64,000 bases of DNA from Ophioderma brevispina (Eukaryota > Echinodermata > Ophiuroidea > Amphilepidida > Ophiodermatidae). This document shows positions 48,280 through 59,002 of this stretch, piece by piece (within the stretch, counting starts at the first letter, position 1; the number at the start of each line of letters is the position of its first letter). A program made the position numbers and the translations under genes. The DNA is taken from assembly GCA_023653785.1 (NCBI GenBank), contig JAMKCH010049355.1:29624-93623 (forward strand), given 5' to 3'. A model generated the notes under the pieces. The model saw nothing but the letters and a program-made list of their open reading frames with translations, searched no databases and was not told where the DNA came from.

Positions 48280-48880
48280 CTCCCCGGCGGCGGACGGACG
48301 GCCTGTTATTATAATTTTGTATTGTTATTTTATTTATTATTCATTTACTTTTATTATTCATCATTTATGTATCATTTCTTAGTAGTTATTATTTATTCAT
48401 TGTTGTATTTGAATGTATTTATTTATTTATTTATCCCCTCCAAATTCAGCCTATCACAGCGGCAGACGGCGGCCGTTTATTTATGTATCATGTATATTTT
48501 ATTTATTGTTATTCTTAATTTATTTATTTATTTTCATTGATATTTATTTCTTTAGTATTTATTATTATGATTATTCATTTTTGTATTTGAATTTTTTATT
48601 TTTTTATTTCCCCCCCCTCCCAATACACCATATCCCCGGCGGCGGACGGCGTTTATTTATGTAGGCCCTATTATGCCTTTTTGTTTGTGTATTTTTATTA
48701 TTTTATTATTCATGTATTTTATTATTCATTCATTTATGTATTATTTTAAAAAGACATGATAATAATAATGCAAATATTTTTAAAAAAAAAATATTTATTT
48801 AGTATTATTATTTTATTATTCATTTGTTGTTATTTTATTTATTATTATTTTTTTTGTTTTGACTCTGTCATCATTTACAC
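48280..48880. repeat. (TTTA)n-rich tandem repeat with GC-rich blocks
   Basis: Three blocks, CCCCGGCGGCGGACGG (48281), CACAGCGGCAGACGGCGG (48456) and CCCCGGCGGCGGACGGCG (48635), are spaced about 175-180 bases. Each is followed by TTATTTATGTA-type sequence and preceded by CCCCTCC.AAT.CA. The tract continues as pure TTTA/TTATT to 48880. Frames rich in F, Y, L and I here are composition artefacts. Confidence 0.75.
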
Positions 48881-49200
48881 TCTCCGCTCGGGTGAAATTA
48901 CTAGTAGTATTTATTGAGCTTGGACTTGATCCACTGGACTTATCAAAATTCAAATAAAATCCAGGGAGTTCATTGCAACGGATTTCATCTGCCAACATTT
49001 TTTTCTGTAAAATCCCGTACATTATTGGTTTTAGTTGCACTTCACATAATTTCCTGTAATTATTTTATTTCATTTATTTTCCAAGATGTGGCTATGGTAC
49101 CTGCACACATGTGTCAACAGAGTATGAAATCAATTCCAAGTCTCTGTGCCAAATAAGGAAATGCAAATGAGATGTAAATAAATCTATTTCTGTCCACCAA

Positions 49201-49390
49201 TCACAGGCGTAATGGCGACTTCGTCACGTGACCCAATATGTGGCGTGCAAAATTTAGCTGCTTCGAGGGGCAGCTCGAGAGAGCTGCGATCCGAAAGGAA
49301 AGGGTATTATAAAGTCTCTTTATTAGGCCTTAGAGGCCGTATTTTGGCCCAAAATTCGCCTAGTTGGTACTCAAGACATTGAATCATAAC
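49201..49390 (+). promoter_or_regulatory. INTS6: INTS6 promoter and 5' leader region
   Basis: Compared with its surroundings the segment is CpG-containing. GTCACGTGAC at 49223-49232 is a palindromic E-box. A perfect hairpin GCAGCTC-GAGA-GAGCTGC lies at 49270-49287. TATAAA is at 49308-49313, 78 bases before the ATG. An upstream frame of 56 codons starts at ATG 49212 (MATSSRDPICG..) and stops at 49382, eight bases before the INTS6 start. Whether it is transcribed depends on the true start site, which the sequence alone does not show. Confidence 0.55.
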
Positions 49391-49501
49391 ATGCCGGTGT
49401 TAGTTTTTCTCGTGGACACCAGTGCGTCCATGAATCAACGGACACATTTGGGGACAACGTCACTTGACATAGCCAAAGGAGCTGTGGAAACGTTCATGAA
49501 G
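49391..49501 (+). CDS. INTS6: Integrator complex subunit 6, coding exon 1
   Basis: INTS6 (DICE1/DDX26 family) is a nuclear subunit of Integrator, which cleaves nascent snRNAs and attenuates Pol II transcripts. In animals INTS6 helps recruit PP2A to the complex. This exon gives residues 1-37, from MPVLVFLVDTSASMNQRTHL to ETFMK. It contains the DxSxS metal-ion-dependent adhesion motif (D9, S11, S13) of the von Willebrand A domain. The start is fixed by the family's conserved MP[IV]L.FL[IV]DTSASMNQR beginning, and A at -3 is favourable. The exon ends on a codon boundary at AAG|GTATGC. Only 113 of the family's roughly 850-900 residues lie in the window. Metazoan vertebrates have a paralogue, INTS6L; a single invertebrate gene is expected. 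Confidence 0.97.
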
Positions 49502-49689
49502 GTATGCAGGGGTGGGCGCTTTGTTTTGTTCTCATTTCGTGTACGATTAGTGATCATTTATAACATGTTTATCGTAAATACTCATTTTTTCTAAACGTAC
49601 GAAGCTCTTTACACACTAAAATTTTTAACTAAGCTTTAAAATTGTGTTTAATGGACTCAGATCCGGAGTATTTTTGCTCTCCCCTCTAG
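49502..49689 (+). other. INTS6: INTS6 intron 1 (188 bp)
   Basis: It runs GTATGC..CTCCCCTCTAG between two phase-0 exons. There is no repeat inside, in contrast to intron 2. Confidence 0.95.
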
Positions 49690-49767
49690 TTACGCGCCAG
49701 AGATCAGACGAGTCGAACTGACCGATACATGTTGGTGAGTTGCGATGAACCACCTGGAACGATCAAG
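49690..49767 (+). CDS. INTS6: Integrator complex subunit 6, coding exon 2
   Basis: Residues 38-63: LRARDQTSRTDRYMLVSCDE then PPGTIK. It continues the von Willebrand A fold directly after ETFMK. The R-A-R-D..S-R..DRYMLV core is the family's conserved second segment. Borders are CTCTAG|TTA and AAG|GTAATA, both phase 0. Confidence 0.97.
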
Positions 49768-50134
49768 GTAATATCTCGCCGGTATTGTCACAAGAATTAG
49801 CTCATTTGGTAACATAATGAGTCTTAAGGATTTTTGTTATTTAATGGGTATATTTGGTTTAACATCGGGTACGTGAAAACGGGGATATCTATCCATGAAC
49901 TTGGAGCGGTGCATCCCCTGTCAAGAAGGTGGACATTTTGTTTTTGCAATGCATTGTGGGAAGTGTTTGCATAAAATTTACATAACATTTTGTAAACTTT
50001 TTGACAACGATGGCGCTACCCATCAAAACAAGTGGTTTTATTTGTTTTTACTTGTGTAAAAATGTTTTTACAAAAATTTATTTTTTAGTCCAGCCACAAA
50101 ATGTAAAATAAAGTGGTTCAGGTCCTTTTGAGTG

Positions 50135-50165
<31 letters not shown>

Positions 50166-50444
50166 TTTTATCACCCAAAATATGTGTGAAAAGTGCTGTG
50201 TTTTTGTGTCGGCCACATATCACAATGTAGATTTTCATATAAAATTGGATCGATTGAGCCAAAATTTATTGGTCGAGCTATGGGTTGCAAAATATTGGGC
50301 GAGACGCAGTTGTGCCCAATATTTCAAAACTCTTAGTGAGATCAATAAATATTGGGACCATCATATGCCAAAATTCCTGAAAATGATACCCTTCTCGGCT
50401 GCACATCCCCATCCCCACTGAGAACGAACCCTATTCAATACCGG

Positions 50445-50554
50445 GGGATGAATTTAGTATTCTGCCACCACTTAAAATTTGGCACCTTTAACATGTGGTT
50501 TATTCCGTTAACGTTGCCAAATTCGTACTTGTGGCAGAATACTAAATTCTTTCC
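50445..50554. mobile_element. 110-bp hAT-like MITE, copy 2
   Basis: It is nearly identical to 3457-3567. It has a perfect 8-bp flanking duplication AATACCGG (50437-50444 and 50555-50562). It sits in INTS6 intron 2. Confidence 0.92.
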
Positions 50555-50889
50555 AATACCGGTACTGTAGTAATATTGATGGTAAACCGTTAATATCGGT
50601 TTTTTGTTTATATCTTGGGAATGAACTGGATTTGAGGGCTCAAATTTCAGTACGACAATGAGAAAAATATGGCCTTTCATCTCAAAATCGGTACTACAGG
50701 GTAAATTAGGGGGGCCCCGAAGACAATCGGAACGTTAATTAACATGCACCTAGTACCTTTAAGGCCCAATTAATAATGTATTTGGTCCCCTGCCAACTTT
50801 TTGGTGGAAGGGGGACTATAGAAATTGTAGCGTCCATGCATGCGTGTGTGCTGTGTGTGTTGTCCCTCACGATATCTTTGGAACTAAGC

Positions 50890-52107
50890 AAGTGTAGGAC
50901 ATGTCCATCTTCGAAACATAGAATGTATCCAAGTAGTAGGCGTGGGGGGGATACAAAGTGGGTCATGTGGCATGGTCAGGTCAAATGTGGTCAAACATAG
51001 GGTCAAATATGGGCAAACATAGGGAAACGTTATAATAAACGTATAACACCGAGATCTTTGATTGGAAGCAGCAAGTGAGGGTGTCCATCTTCGCACCATC
51101 GATGTCACTCAAGTAGGCTGCGGATGAGTTAGGAGGAGGGGCATGTGGCATGGTCAAAGGTACAAATGGGGTCAAAAATAGGCCAAAAATTGAGTTAAAT
51201 GGCTATAAACCTTATCTGTTGTAAGATGATGAAACTTGGTGGGTGTGGTTCACATTCAGGGCCGGAAATTTTGGAAGGTCATTTCAAGTGGTCATAACGA
51301 GGTCATCCAAGGTCAAAATTCACTTAACATGTGGTAGGACGGATGAAAAATTTGGTGGGTGTTGGTCAACATTCAGTACCAAAAATTTGGTAGGCATTTA
51401 GGTCACCGAGGATCATAAGGTCAAATCACGTAACAGGGTAGGAGGAGAAAAATGGGGGGTGTGGTTCAACATTCAGTACCCAAAAATTTGAAGGTCATTT
51501 AAAGGTCATCCGAGTGCATCCAAGGTCAAATCCCACTTTTAACATGTGGAGGGAGGATGATAAAATGGGTGCGGCTGTGGTCAACATTCAGTAGCAAAAT
51601 TTTGAAGGTCAGTTCAAGGTCATCCGAGTCATCCACGGTCAATTCACTTGACATGTGCTTGGAGGGTAAGATTGGTGGGTATGATCAACGTTCTGTTCCA
51701 AAAAACTTGGAAAAGTCATTGTGAGGTCATGAGGGGTCACCAAAGGTCAAATCATAAATATGTGGTAGGAGGATGAAAATGGTGGGTGGGTTCAACATTA
51801 GTACCAAAAAGTTTGAAGGTCATTTCAAGGTCTGTGGGGTCATCCAAGGTCAAATCACTTAACTGTGGTATGAGAGTTAAAATTGGTGTGTTTGTGTGGT
51901 CATCATTCACTGCCAAAAAATTGATGGTATTTGAAGGTCGTTGTGTGTGGGGTCATTAAGGCAAATTACTAATCATGTGGTAGGAGGATGAAAAACCTGG
52001 GGGGTGTGGTCAAATTTAGGTTGCCCACTTTGGAAGGTCAGTGCAGGTAATGGGGTCATCGGAGGTCAAATCACTTAACATGTGGTAGAGGATGTGAAAC
52101 TTGGTGG
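50890..52107. repeat. AGGTCA-rich satellite in INTS6 intron 2
   Basis: Two units of about 160 bp (GTGTCCATCTTCG.., GTGGCATGGTCA..) give way at about 51225 to roughly eight units of 100-125 bp. Each is built as TGTGGTAGGAGGATGAAA, TTGGTGGGTGTGGTCAACAT, CAGTACCAAAAATTTGAAGG, TCATTTCAAGGTCATC and CCAAGGTCAAATCACTTAAC. Units are diverged. TCAAGGTCA or CCAAGGTCA, the extended half-site bound by ERR/NR5A-type nuclear receptors, recurs in most units. Confidence 0.85.
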
Positions 52108-52108
52108 G

Positions 52109-52261
52109 GCCCTAGTTCGCAATGCAACCCTAAATAACGAGCAAATCAGACGCATTTTAAATCGGAATGACGTTTTCGTAATGGACCGCTCTATTTTAGG
52201 TTTGCAGAAGAGTGTACTCAACAACGTTGTAGCAGCAAATTTACAGAATTCACGCAATTAA
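52109..52261 (+). pseudogene. Possible DDE-transposase fragment
   Basis: The frame ALVRNATLNNEQIRRILNRN, DVFVMDRSILGLQKSVLNNV, VAANLQNSRN-stop resembles the '..IL..GDVFLVDRGFRD....L' segment of DDE_Tnp_4-like (Harbinger or ISL2EU-type) transposases. That segment contains the central catalytic Asp region. It begins exactly where the satellite ends. No other transposase block is visible nearby, so if real it is a relic. Confidence 0.4.
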
Positions 52262-53930
52262 AAACTCAGATAAAAATTACGCACCCAAGTTGTATAAACG
52301 TCCTTATTAATAAAATCATCAACAGTGAATTTGCAAAAAAGGGCTTAGAAATAAAAACAAAATATACATTCTACAATTTGCTTCACATGTTGAGTAATGG
52401 CGGTAGTAAGCCACTGTGGTCACTGTTGTGAAACTATACACTATAGGTGAAGGATTTCCTCGAATGTTGTATTCTCAGAATTAAATCATTAGATTTTATG
52501 CAATCTATTATGCTAAAGACCTTCCGAGGTAGTGTGGCAGTTTTACGATGCGAGGATTGGATATCTTAAAACATTTTTAGTAGCTCCGAAAAAACGGCGA
52601 ATATTTGCGAAACCTTTGTGCTTCGGAGCCTTTATTTTACACGATTCACTGCCTACGGTTAGTGTATACGGAAGTGCTTCTACCGTGATGCGGGTACGCC
52701 CAATTAAAAACGTTCAACACGGTAGAAGTTTCTGTTACTAGTGGCATCACAATCTTCCCTGAGATCTTAAAATTGTTGCGTCTTGTTTTTAGCTACGGCA
52801 CTGGGGGGGGGGACCTTTGGGGTTCGAGAAACCGCCTTGTTTCATAAGGGACATGATTTGATTTTTTTTTTTTTGCACCTTATTTCGATCTTGCGTTTGA
52901 TAAAGCTTAAAAAATGTGATTTTAACCCCATTATAATTTAACTATCATCTCACCTGAACTTTGTTCTGGCAGAGGATTTCTGTCTCTCTCTCTCTCTGTA
53001 TTTGTCTGTCTGGTCTGTCCATGTAAAAAGCTTGTGTAAGATTATATATACGAACTCCATAAGAGTACATGAGTAAGATTGATGGAGAGGGAAGTGGGGT
53101 GATAGTTCTCGACCTGAGTAGATTTTGAGTTAAATGCTAATTAGGGACTATTCGCCGTGTCCCCACTTCGTTCGGAAGGGGACTATAAAATGGATCCGTC
53201 CATAACGTGTGTCCATATGTTTCGGACAAAAAATGTTAACCCTGGAATATTTGTCAATTGAAGTTACTGTTCTCTCACTCTAATTTGGACCTAAAAATTT
53301 CCATTTTTAAGAAAATGTAATTTCATGCAACTTTCAAATCACGGTATTTTTAGCTCATTTACATATATTAAACTATTGAATACCTTGCAAAATACCTGAA
53401 AAAGAGTCAATTTAGGGTTTCGCTGCTCAAATCACTCCCACCACAAAATTAAGGAACATGAAACAAGAAGGGCGCTGCACTTTTTTTTTCTGGACCAAGC
53501 AAAAATATTTGTCATTTCCGTGAGAAGGTATAATAGAATACAAAGAAAACCCAGCCCTAATGAAAAGCATAAAGGATCCATTTATAGACAAATCTATTTT
53601 TTACGGACGAAAATACCAAAATACCAATTTCTTCAAGAGCAGATCGAATTTGCACGTCAGATTAGGCACACCATATGACAACGGATAATATGATTAAAAA
53701 TCTCAAACTTTTTAGGCAAGTCAGGGGACGAGACTATGGATCAAGGGGGCATTATCCGTGGTTTCAAAAATTTTGCAGAAAAAAATGTTCTTTGATTTCA
53801 GGTGCGAAATTGGAGTTTTTCTGCTTGTACAACCTTTTTGGATCACCCCTGTTGCCACTCTGGATGTGCTGATTTTTATCCCCCTGCTGAAAGCAGAAGG
53901 GGATTTAAGAAGGGGGATTATGCTATCAGG

Positions 53931-53986
53931 TAAGGCGTCGGCGGCGTCCGCGTCGGCGGCGTCCACGTCGGCGGCGTCAAACACAT
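53931..53986. repeat. GTCGGCGGC microsatellite
   Basis: GGCGTCGGCGGCGTCCGCGT followed by near-identical 15-base units, about three and a half copies. It is unusually GC- and CpG-rich in an AT-rich intron. Both strands stay open across it. Confidence 0.8.
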
Positions 53987-54014
53987 CTTGTGAACGCGAG
54001 AAAAATGACCCATA

Positions 54015-54720
54015 AAGGGTTATGGTGATGATTGTAACTGGTGGGTGGGATCGGGCTGTCATGCCCTTCATCTGATTAGATTATGGGCGTGGCATGATGC
54101 GTAATTAAGTACCTAAATTTGCATAATAATGAGTAATTTGGGGGTATTTTCCAACACAATCTTGTGTGAAACGCCGATGTACACATGAGACCAATAGGGT
54201 TATGGTGGAGTAACTTGGTGGGTGGGATCGGATGCCCTGCCCTTCATCTGATTAGATTAATGGCGGCGTGGCAGATGCTAATTAGGTACCAATTTGAATA
54301 ATTAATGAGTTAAGTTGGCGTATTTCCAACACAATCTGGACGCAATAACATGAGAACCCATAAGGGTTATGGTGATAGAACGTGGTGGGATGGGACTGCG
54401 ATGCCCTTCATCTGATTAGATTATGGGCGTGGATTATGCTAATAGTACCTAATTTGCATATTAATGAGTTAATTTGGGGATTTTTACCCAAAAAGCTTGG
54501 GAACAACTATCTGATGATTCCATCTGATTTTGATGATTTGAACACTTGGTGGATGGGGGGGGAAATCATGTGACTCTCGCGCTGATTAGGTATGTGGCGC
54601 ATGATATGCTAAGTAAATAGCTAAGTTGGCATATTTATGGGCTAAATGTGGGGGTATTTTCACCAAAAAAAACTGTGAACAAACTATCTGAAGATCCCTA
54701 AGTCCGATGTGTGATGAAAC
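54015..54720. repeat. ~180-bp satellite, four units
   Basis: Units start AGGGTTATGGTG (about 54017, 54197, 54363, then a diverged one near 54540). They contain GGTGGGTGGGATCGG, CCCTTCATCTGATTAGATTA, TGGGCGTGG, TTTGCATA.TAATGAGT and TTTTCCAACACAATCT-like blocks in fixed order. Later units diverge progressively toward the G-rich minisatellite that follows. Confidence 0.85.
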
Positions 54721-55150
54721 TTGGAGGGGTTTAAGGGGGGGTGTCTGGCCTTTTAACGGGGGCTTGTTGTGGTTAAGGTGGGTTGCAAGAGTTTAAGGGG
54801 GTTGTCCAGGTTTATAAGGGGGGTGTCCGGTTTAAGGGGGGTTGTCCAGCTTTAAGGGGTGTTGGGTTTAAGGGGGATTGTTGGGGTTTAAGGTGGGTTG
54901 TCGGGGCTTTTAAGGGGGTTGTCCGGGTTTAAGGGGGGGGGGGGTGTCTGGACTAAGGGGGATTGTTGGGGTTGGTTAAGGTGGTGGTCCGGGTTTAAAG
55001 GGGTTGTCCGGTTTAAGGGGGGTTGTACGGGCTTAAGGGGGCTTGTTGTGTTAGGTGGGTTTGCACGAGTGGAGGGGGTTGCCAAGGTTTTAGGGGGGTG
55101 GATTAGTGTTTAGGGTTTAAGGGGATTTTGGTGTTAAGGGGGGTATGCAG
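54721..55150. repeat. G-rich minisatellite, TTTAAGGGGGTTGTCCGG units
   Basis: About eighteen units of 19-27 bases carry TTTAAGGGGG and TTGTCCGG or TTGTTGGG variants. The purine strand is plus, with four or more closely spaced G-runs, so quadruplex formation is plausible. Minus-strand P/L/N frames are composition artefacts. Confidence 0.85.
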
Positions 55151-55299
55151 CTGTATTAAAACTTTGTAAATCCGCTCCCCCAGGGGGATTTAGCGGTTCG
55201 AGAAGCGACGTGTATGTTTTGTTGTTATGAGCGGTTAGGCTATAGAAGGTCATTGTTTCAAAATCACTTCGAAACCAGGTCATTTGATGACTTTAATCA

Positions 55300-57000
55300 T
55301 CTGATCCACGTTCGAAGAAAAAAAATGAATATGGGCGAAAAACAGGGTTTGCCCCATTGAAAAATCCCAAAAATGGCTGCCAACTTGGCAAAAATTTGAT
55401 TTTTGACCATACCTCAATTATTTTGGTTAAATTTGCTTAATTTTGTGGCAATACCCATGTTTTGGGGTGGGTATTCGGGAATCATTCTATGCCACTTTCA
55501 TCCCTCCATCACCTTCGTGTTCTTGAAAAATGCCGTTTTTGCTTAGGGGGAATTACCCCTTCAGAGGGCTAAAAAATAAAATCTAACAAACAAACAATTG
55601 AAACTGAGTAGGGATTACCTTTATATTGCTTTTTTGTTTGAAGACAATCAGAGCTTTGTTCAAATGTAACTTCGCAAAATGAAATCGCAAAGGTTGGCAA
55701 AAAAATAATTATTTTTTCCTTTCTTGACCAATGACCCCTTAAACCAAGTTACCATTAGGGCTAGTGGCATTATTTGTAGTTCAATGCATAGCATAGTCAA
55801 TAAGTATGTTGTAATTAGCTTTTTATTCCATCTCTTTAGGATAAATAGTTTTTGAGAAATCCTTTGCTACAAGGATGATATATGTTAAAATTCACTTTCG
55901 ACATATCAGCTGCAATTTAGTCTAGAAAACACTGTTTTTCAGGTTTTAGTATATTTGTTGGGAAATGCTTATTTATTTTATGTATATATTGGTTAGCTAA
56001 TAGTCGCTAGATGCTTCAATTTTCACAAAATAATTGTGGAAATTGGAGATCAAAAGCTTATTTACTTTTTGGCGATTTGAATTTTTTAGTGGAAAAAATT
56101 AAATATTGCAGCTTGAGAAAAAACAATTAAAATAAGAATTTAAGAAAATAAGAGATTTCAGTTTGCGGAAAGTAGTTACATGTTCGATCATAACGTTATT
56201 TAACGGTAGCTCCGCTTGTGTCAAACAAAAAGCAATAGAAAGGTAATTTTCTTCCTCAATTTCAAATATGTAGTTTTTATTTTTAGCCTTTCTGAAGGGG
56301 GTATTCACGTAAAATTGAGCTGTGAGGGCGCTTTCCCATTATATGCGCATCCAATTGAAAATGGTGTTTTAAATATTCAAAGTTGAAGGTGTCATTATGA
56401 AAACATTGCTGAAAAGTTGACTTACGTGGTGTTTTCCAGTTTTAAAACTGACGTAGGCTTTTTAAGTCATTAAAAATGCCTCATTGAAACCCCACCACAA
56501 AGTTTGTGACCCCGGTATATTCCAGTGAGTGTTTTCATCAAATTTTAAATTGATGCCACAGGAAAATGCGGTAAGTGTGACCACAGCTCAATCCTAAGGA
56601 AATGATGAAGCTACAATCTTGATGAGGACACGCCAGTTAAAAATTTAAAAAATTTTGATATGATGCGTACTTTTTGGGAAAGGCCTCTCAGTCCAATTTT
56701 AAGCTAAATTGCAATATCGAGAAAACGAAACGTCATGGTGAGATGAATGAAAGTGATAGAACGATTCTGTAGGCCAAACATCCATGGGTATTGCCACAAA
56801 AATGAGGGTAATTAAACAACGCCGATCTAAGTTATGATTATGATTATAGCCGTTTGCGGGTCATTTTGGATTTTTCATTGGGGCACCCTGGCTTTTTTCA
56901 CTTAATTTGTTTTCTTTGAAAATGGGAAACATTCAGTCATCATTCAGTATCATTCTAGCCTGTGTTCAAAGTATCTGAAAACTATGACCCAATATGGCCC
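55300..57000. repeat. 1.7-kb foldback in INTS6 intron 2
   Basis: TTTGTGGCAATACCCATGTT near 55443 is mirrored by CCATGGGTATTGCCACAAAA near 56781. TTGCCCCATTGAAAAATCCC near 55350 is mirrored by GGATTTTTCATTGGGGCACC near 56868. Arms are about 220 bp. The centre holds no recognisable protein. Confidence 0.75.
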
Positions 57001-57182
57001 TTGACTTGGGTCCCATTTACTGAAAAACTGGCTTGAAAACATGGTTAAACAAAAGGTGTGGGATGATTCCCAAGAATTGACCAAAACCACATGTAAATTA
57101 AGAGTTTCATGAATATGATATGCCATTTTAATGTGAGAGCTAACATATTTTGTACACCCCATGAGTTAGTACTGTTTAAACT

Positions 57183-58600
57183 TAAAGTGCACGAGGAGAT
57201 TTGAGACATCCGTGTCTGTAAGTTGTCATAGGTACTGATTTAATATAGATTAGACACTCAAAATGATTTCTTTACCTTGTTATTTTGGTACAGTTTGTCT
57301 TAGAAGTTAAAACAAAAGTGATTTCTATATGCTTATATTTCAATAGACAAACATGGCTGAATTTCATATTTGCTCCATACAAAATAGAATTTCACAATTT
57401 GTACCGAAGAAACCGTTCTCAGCTTAATCCTTACAGATGGTGATGTTTTTATATAAAGCTTTACACCAATGGTGTTATTATGGCCTTCTTTTTCTGATTA
57501 TTAAAACTTTTAAAAAAAAAAATATATTTTCTCACTTTTTAATTTGAGAAAAGATTTCTCACGGGAAAAGCAAACTTTGTTTTTACTATAAAAGAGAGAA
57601 AAGGGGATTCCAAGGTGTTTCTAAGGTGCACCTGTTTAGATTGCACAATAGGGGAGGAAATGGGGAATTCACCAAGGATGCTAAAATTAGAAGGCTTGTA
57701 AGCTTGTTTATGCTTTAAAAGATCAAACATTTGCAAGATCTGGGAATTCCCCACAGTTATATATGTGAAGTGATGTAAATCGGGTGATGGAATTGATTGG
57801 TCAGCTAGGGTAAGTTAGTTTATGCCATGTAGATGTAGTAATGATTATAGAAGGGGAATCTATCTGTGAGTAGTTAACTACCATCACTGGAAGGAATCTC
57901 GCCAGCATCACTAGTATTAAACAAGTAGCTAGAAGTAGTAGTTTTACTCTGATGAGGAGCAGAACTGTAAAGTGCCAGGATATATAAATTCCATGTGAGC
58001 AGAGTTGCTGGAATTATTCTACTGGCATCTTTGAAGACGAAAGTGCTGGGAATCAAAAGAGAATTCCAAATTGTGGAAATATAAGCAAATCGTTAGGTGA
58101 GTACCTTGAACTGATATACTGTGGATTATTTTGTCGAGGGACTTAATTTAAACCTTGTCGTCTTGAACTGCTGGACAAAAGTTATACTTCAGGACTGAGA
58201 AGCTTCCCAGGAAAAACCTGAGGAGTGTTAAATATGTGAACTTGATCGCTGTCGTTTGGAGTCTTCGCTGTGAGGACATATCGTCATTGAACTGAAACGA
58301 TTTAAACCCGGACCACACTTAGCCAACTTAATAAATTATTAATCTAACATATGGTGTGTTGTATTTTAGTTAATTTTGTTTGGACATAACCAAAATGCTT
58401 GAACCAGACATTAAAGATCATTAAAAACTGTTTGTTATATAAAGTTAGATCACTTGTGAACAAGGCTCATTTATTTGTGTTTGCGATGGGTACTTCTGAC
58501 CTCAGAAGTCTACGAGACGTCATAAACAAATGCCAACTTCAGAATTTCCACATTTTTTCGGTACACCGGTTATGTGAAATCTATCGTTGACATCTGTCTT
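57183..58600. mobile_element. TTAA-type MITE family B, interrupted by LTR
   Basis: 57183-57472 and 58529-58600 together form one copy of the element at 6636-7018 in reverse orientation. Evidence is CTTAAAGTGCACGAGGAGAT at the left, TTTGTACCGAAGAAACCG in the body, and GAAATCTATCGTTGACAT at the right. The gap is exactly filled by the LTR. Confidence 0.75.
57473..58528 (+). mobile_element. Solo LTR, copy 2 (~1.06 kb)
   Basis: It begins TGTTATTATGG and ends CATAAACA, colinear with 20630-21675. Flanks AATGG (left) and AATGC (right) suggest a 4-5 bp target duplication. The host MITE sequence resumes immediately after. The two LTR copies differ by many small indels, so they are not a recent pair from one provirus. 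Confidence 0.8.
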
Positions 58601-58760
58601 GAATAATTGGTCAACCAAAACTGGACACATTTTTGCTCACATCCATACTAAACATCTTTTAGCCCCTAGATATCACAGGGTAAATGAGACAAATAGTACT
58701 ACTTTCTGCAGACACCAAAATATTGCCCACTCTGGGAAAATTTGGGATTTCTAGGTCAGA
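58601..58760. other. Short unassigned spacer
   Basis: 160 bases between two transposons. No feature is seen. Confidence 0.5.
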
Positions 58761-58954
58761 CCAGATAGCATACAAGGTTGGGCCACCATCCATTGGCCCA
58801 ACGTCACCCATAACGGGGGGGCCAACGTCGGAAAATTACGTCGGCCAACGTCATTTTGTCAGTCGGCCACCGATGTGAACCTGTGTCGTATTTCGACGTT
58901 GGAAAATGTCGGGCCAGCATTGGGCCAATGTATCCACAACCATAATAAAACAAT

Positions 58955-59002
<48 letters not shown>

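Noticed and set aside
54888..55085. Proline/asparagine-rich minus-strand protein
   Set aside because: It is a translation of the G-rich minisatellite.
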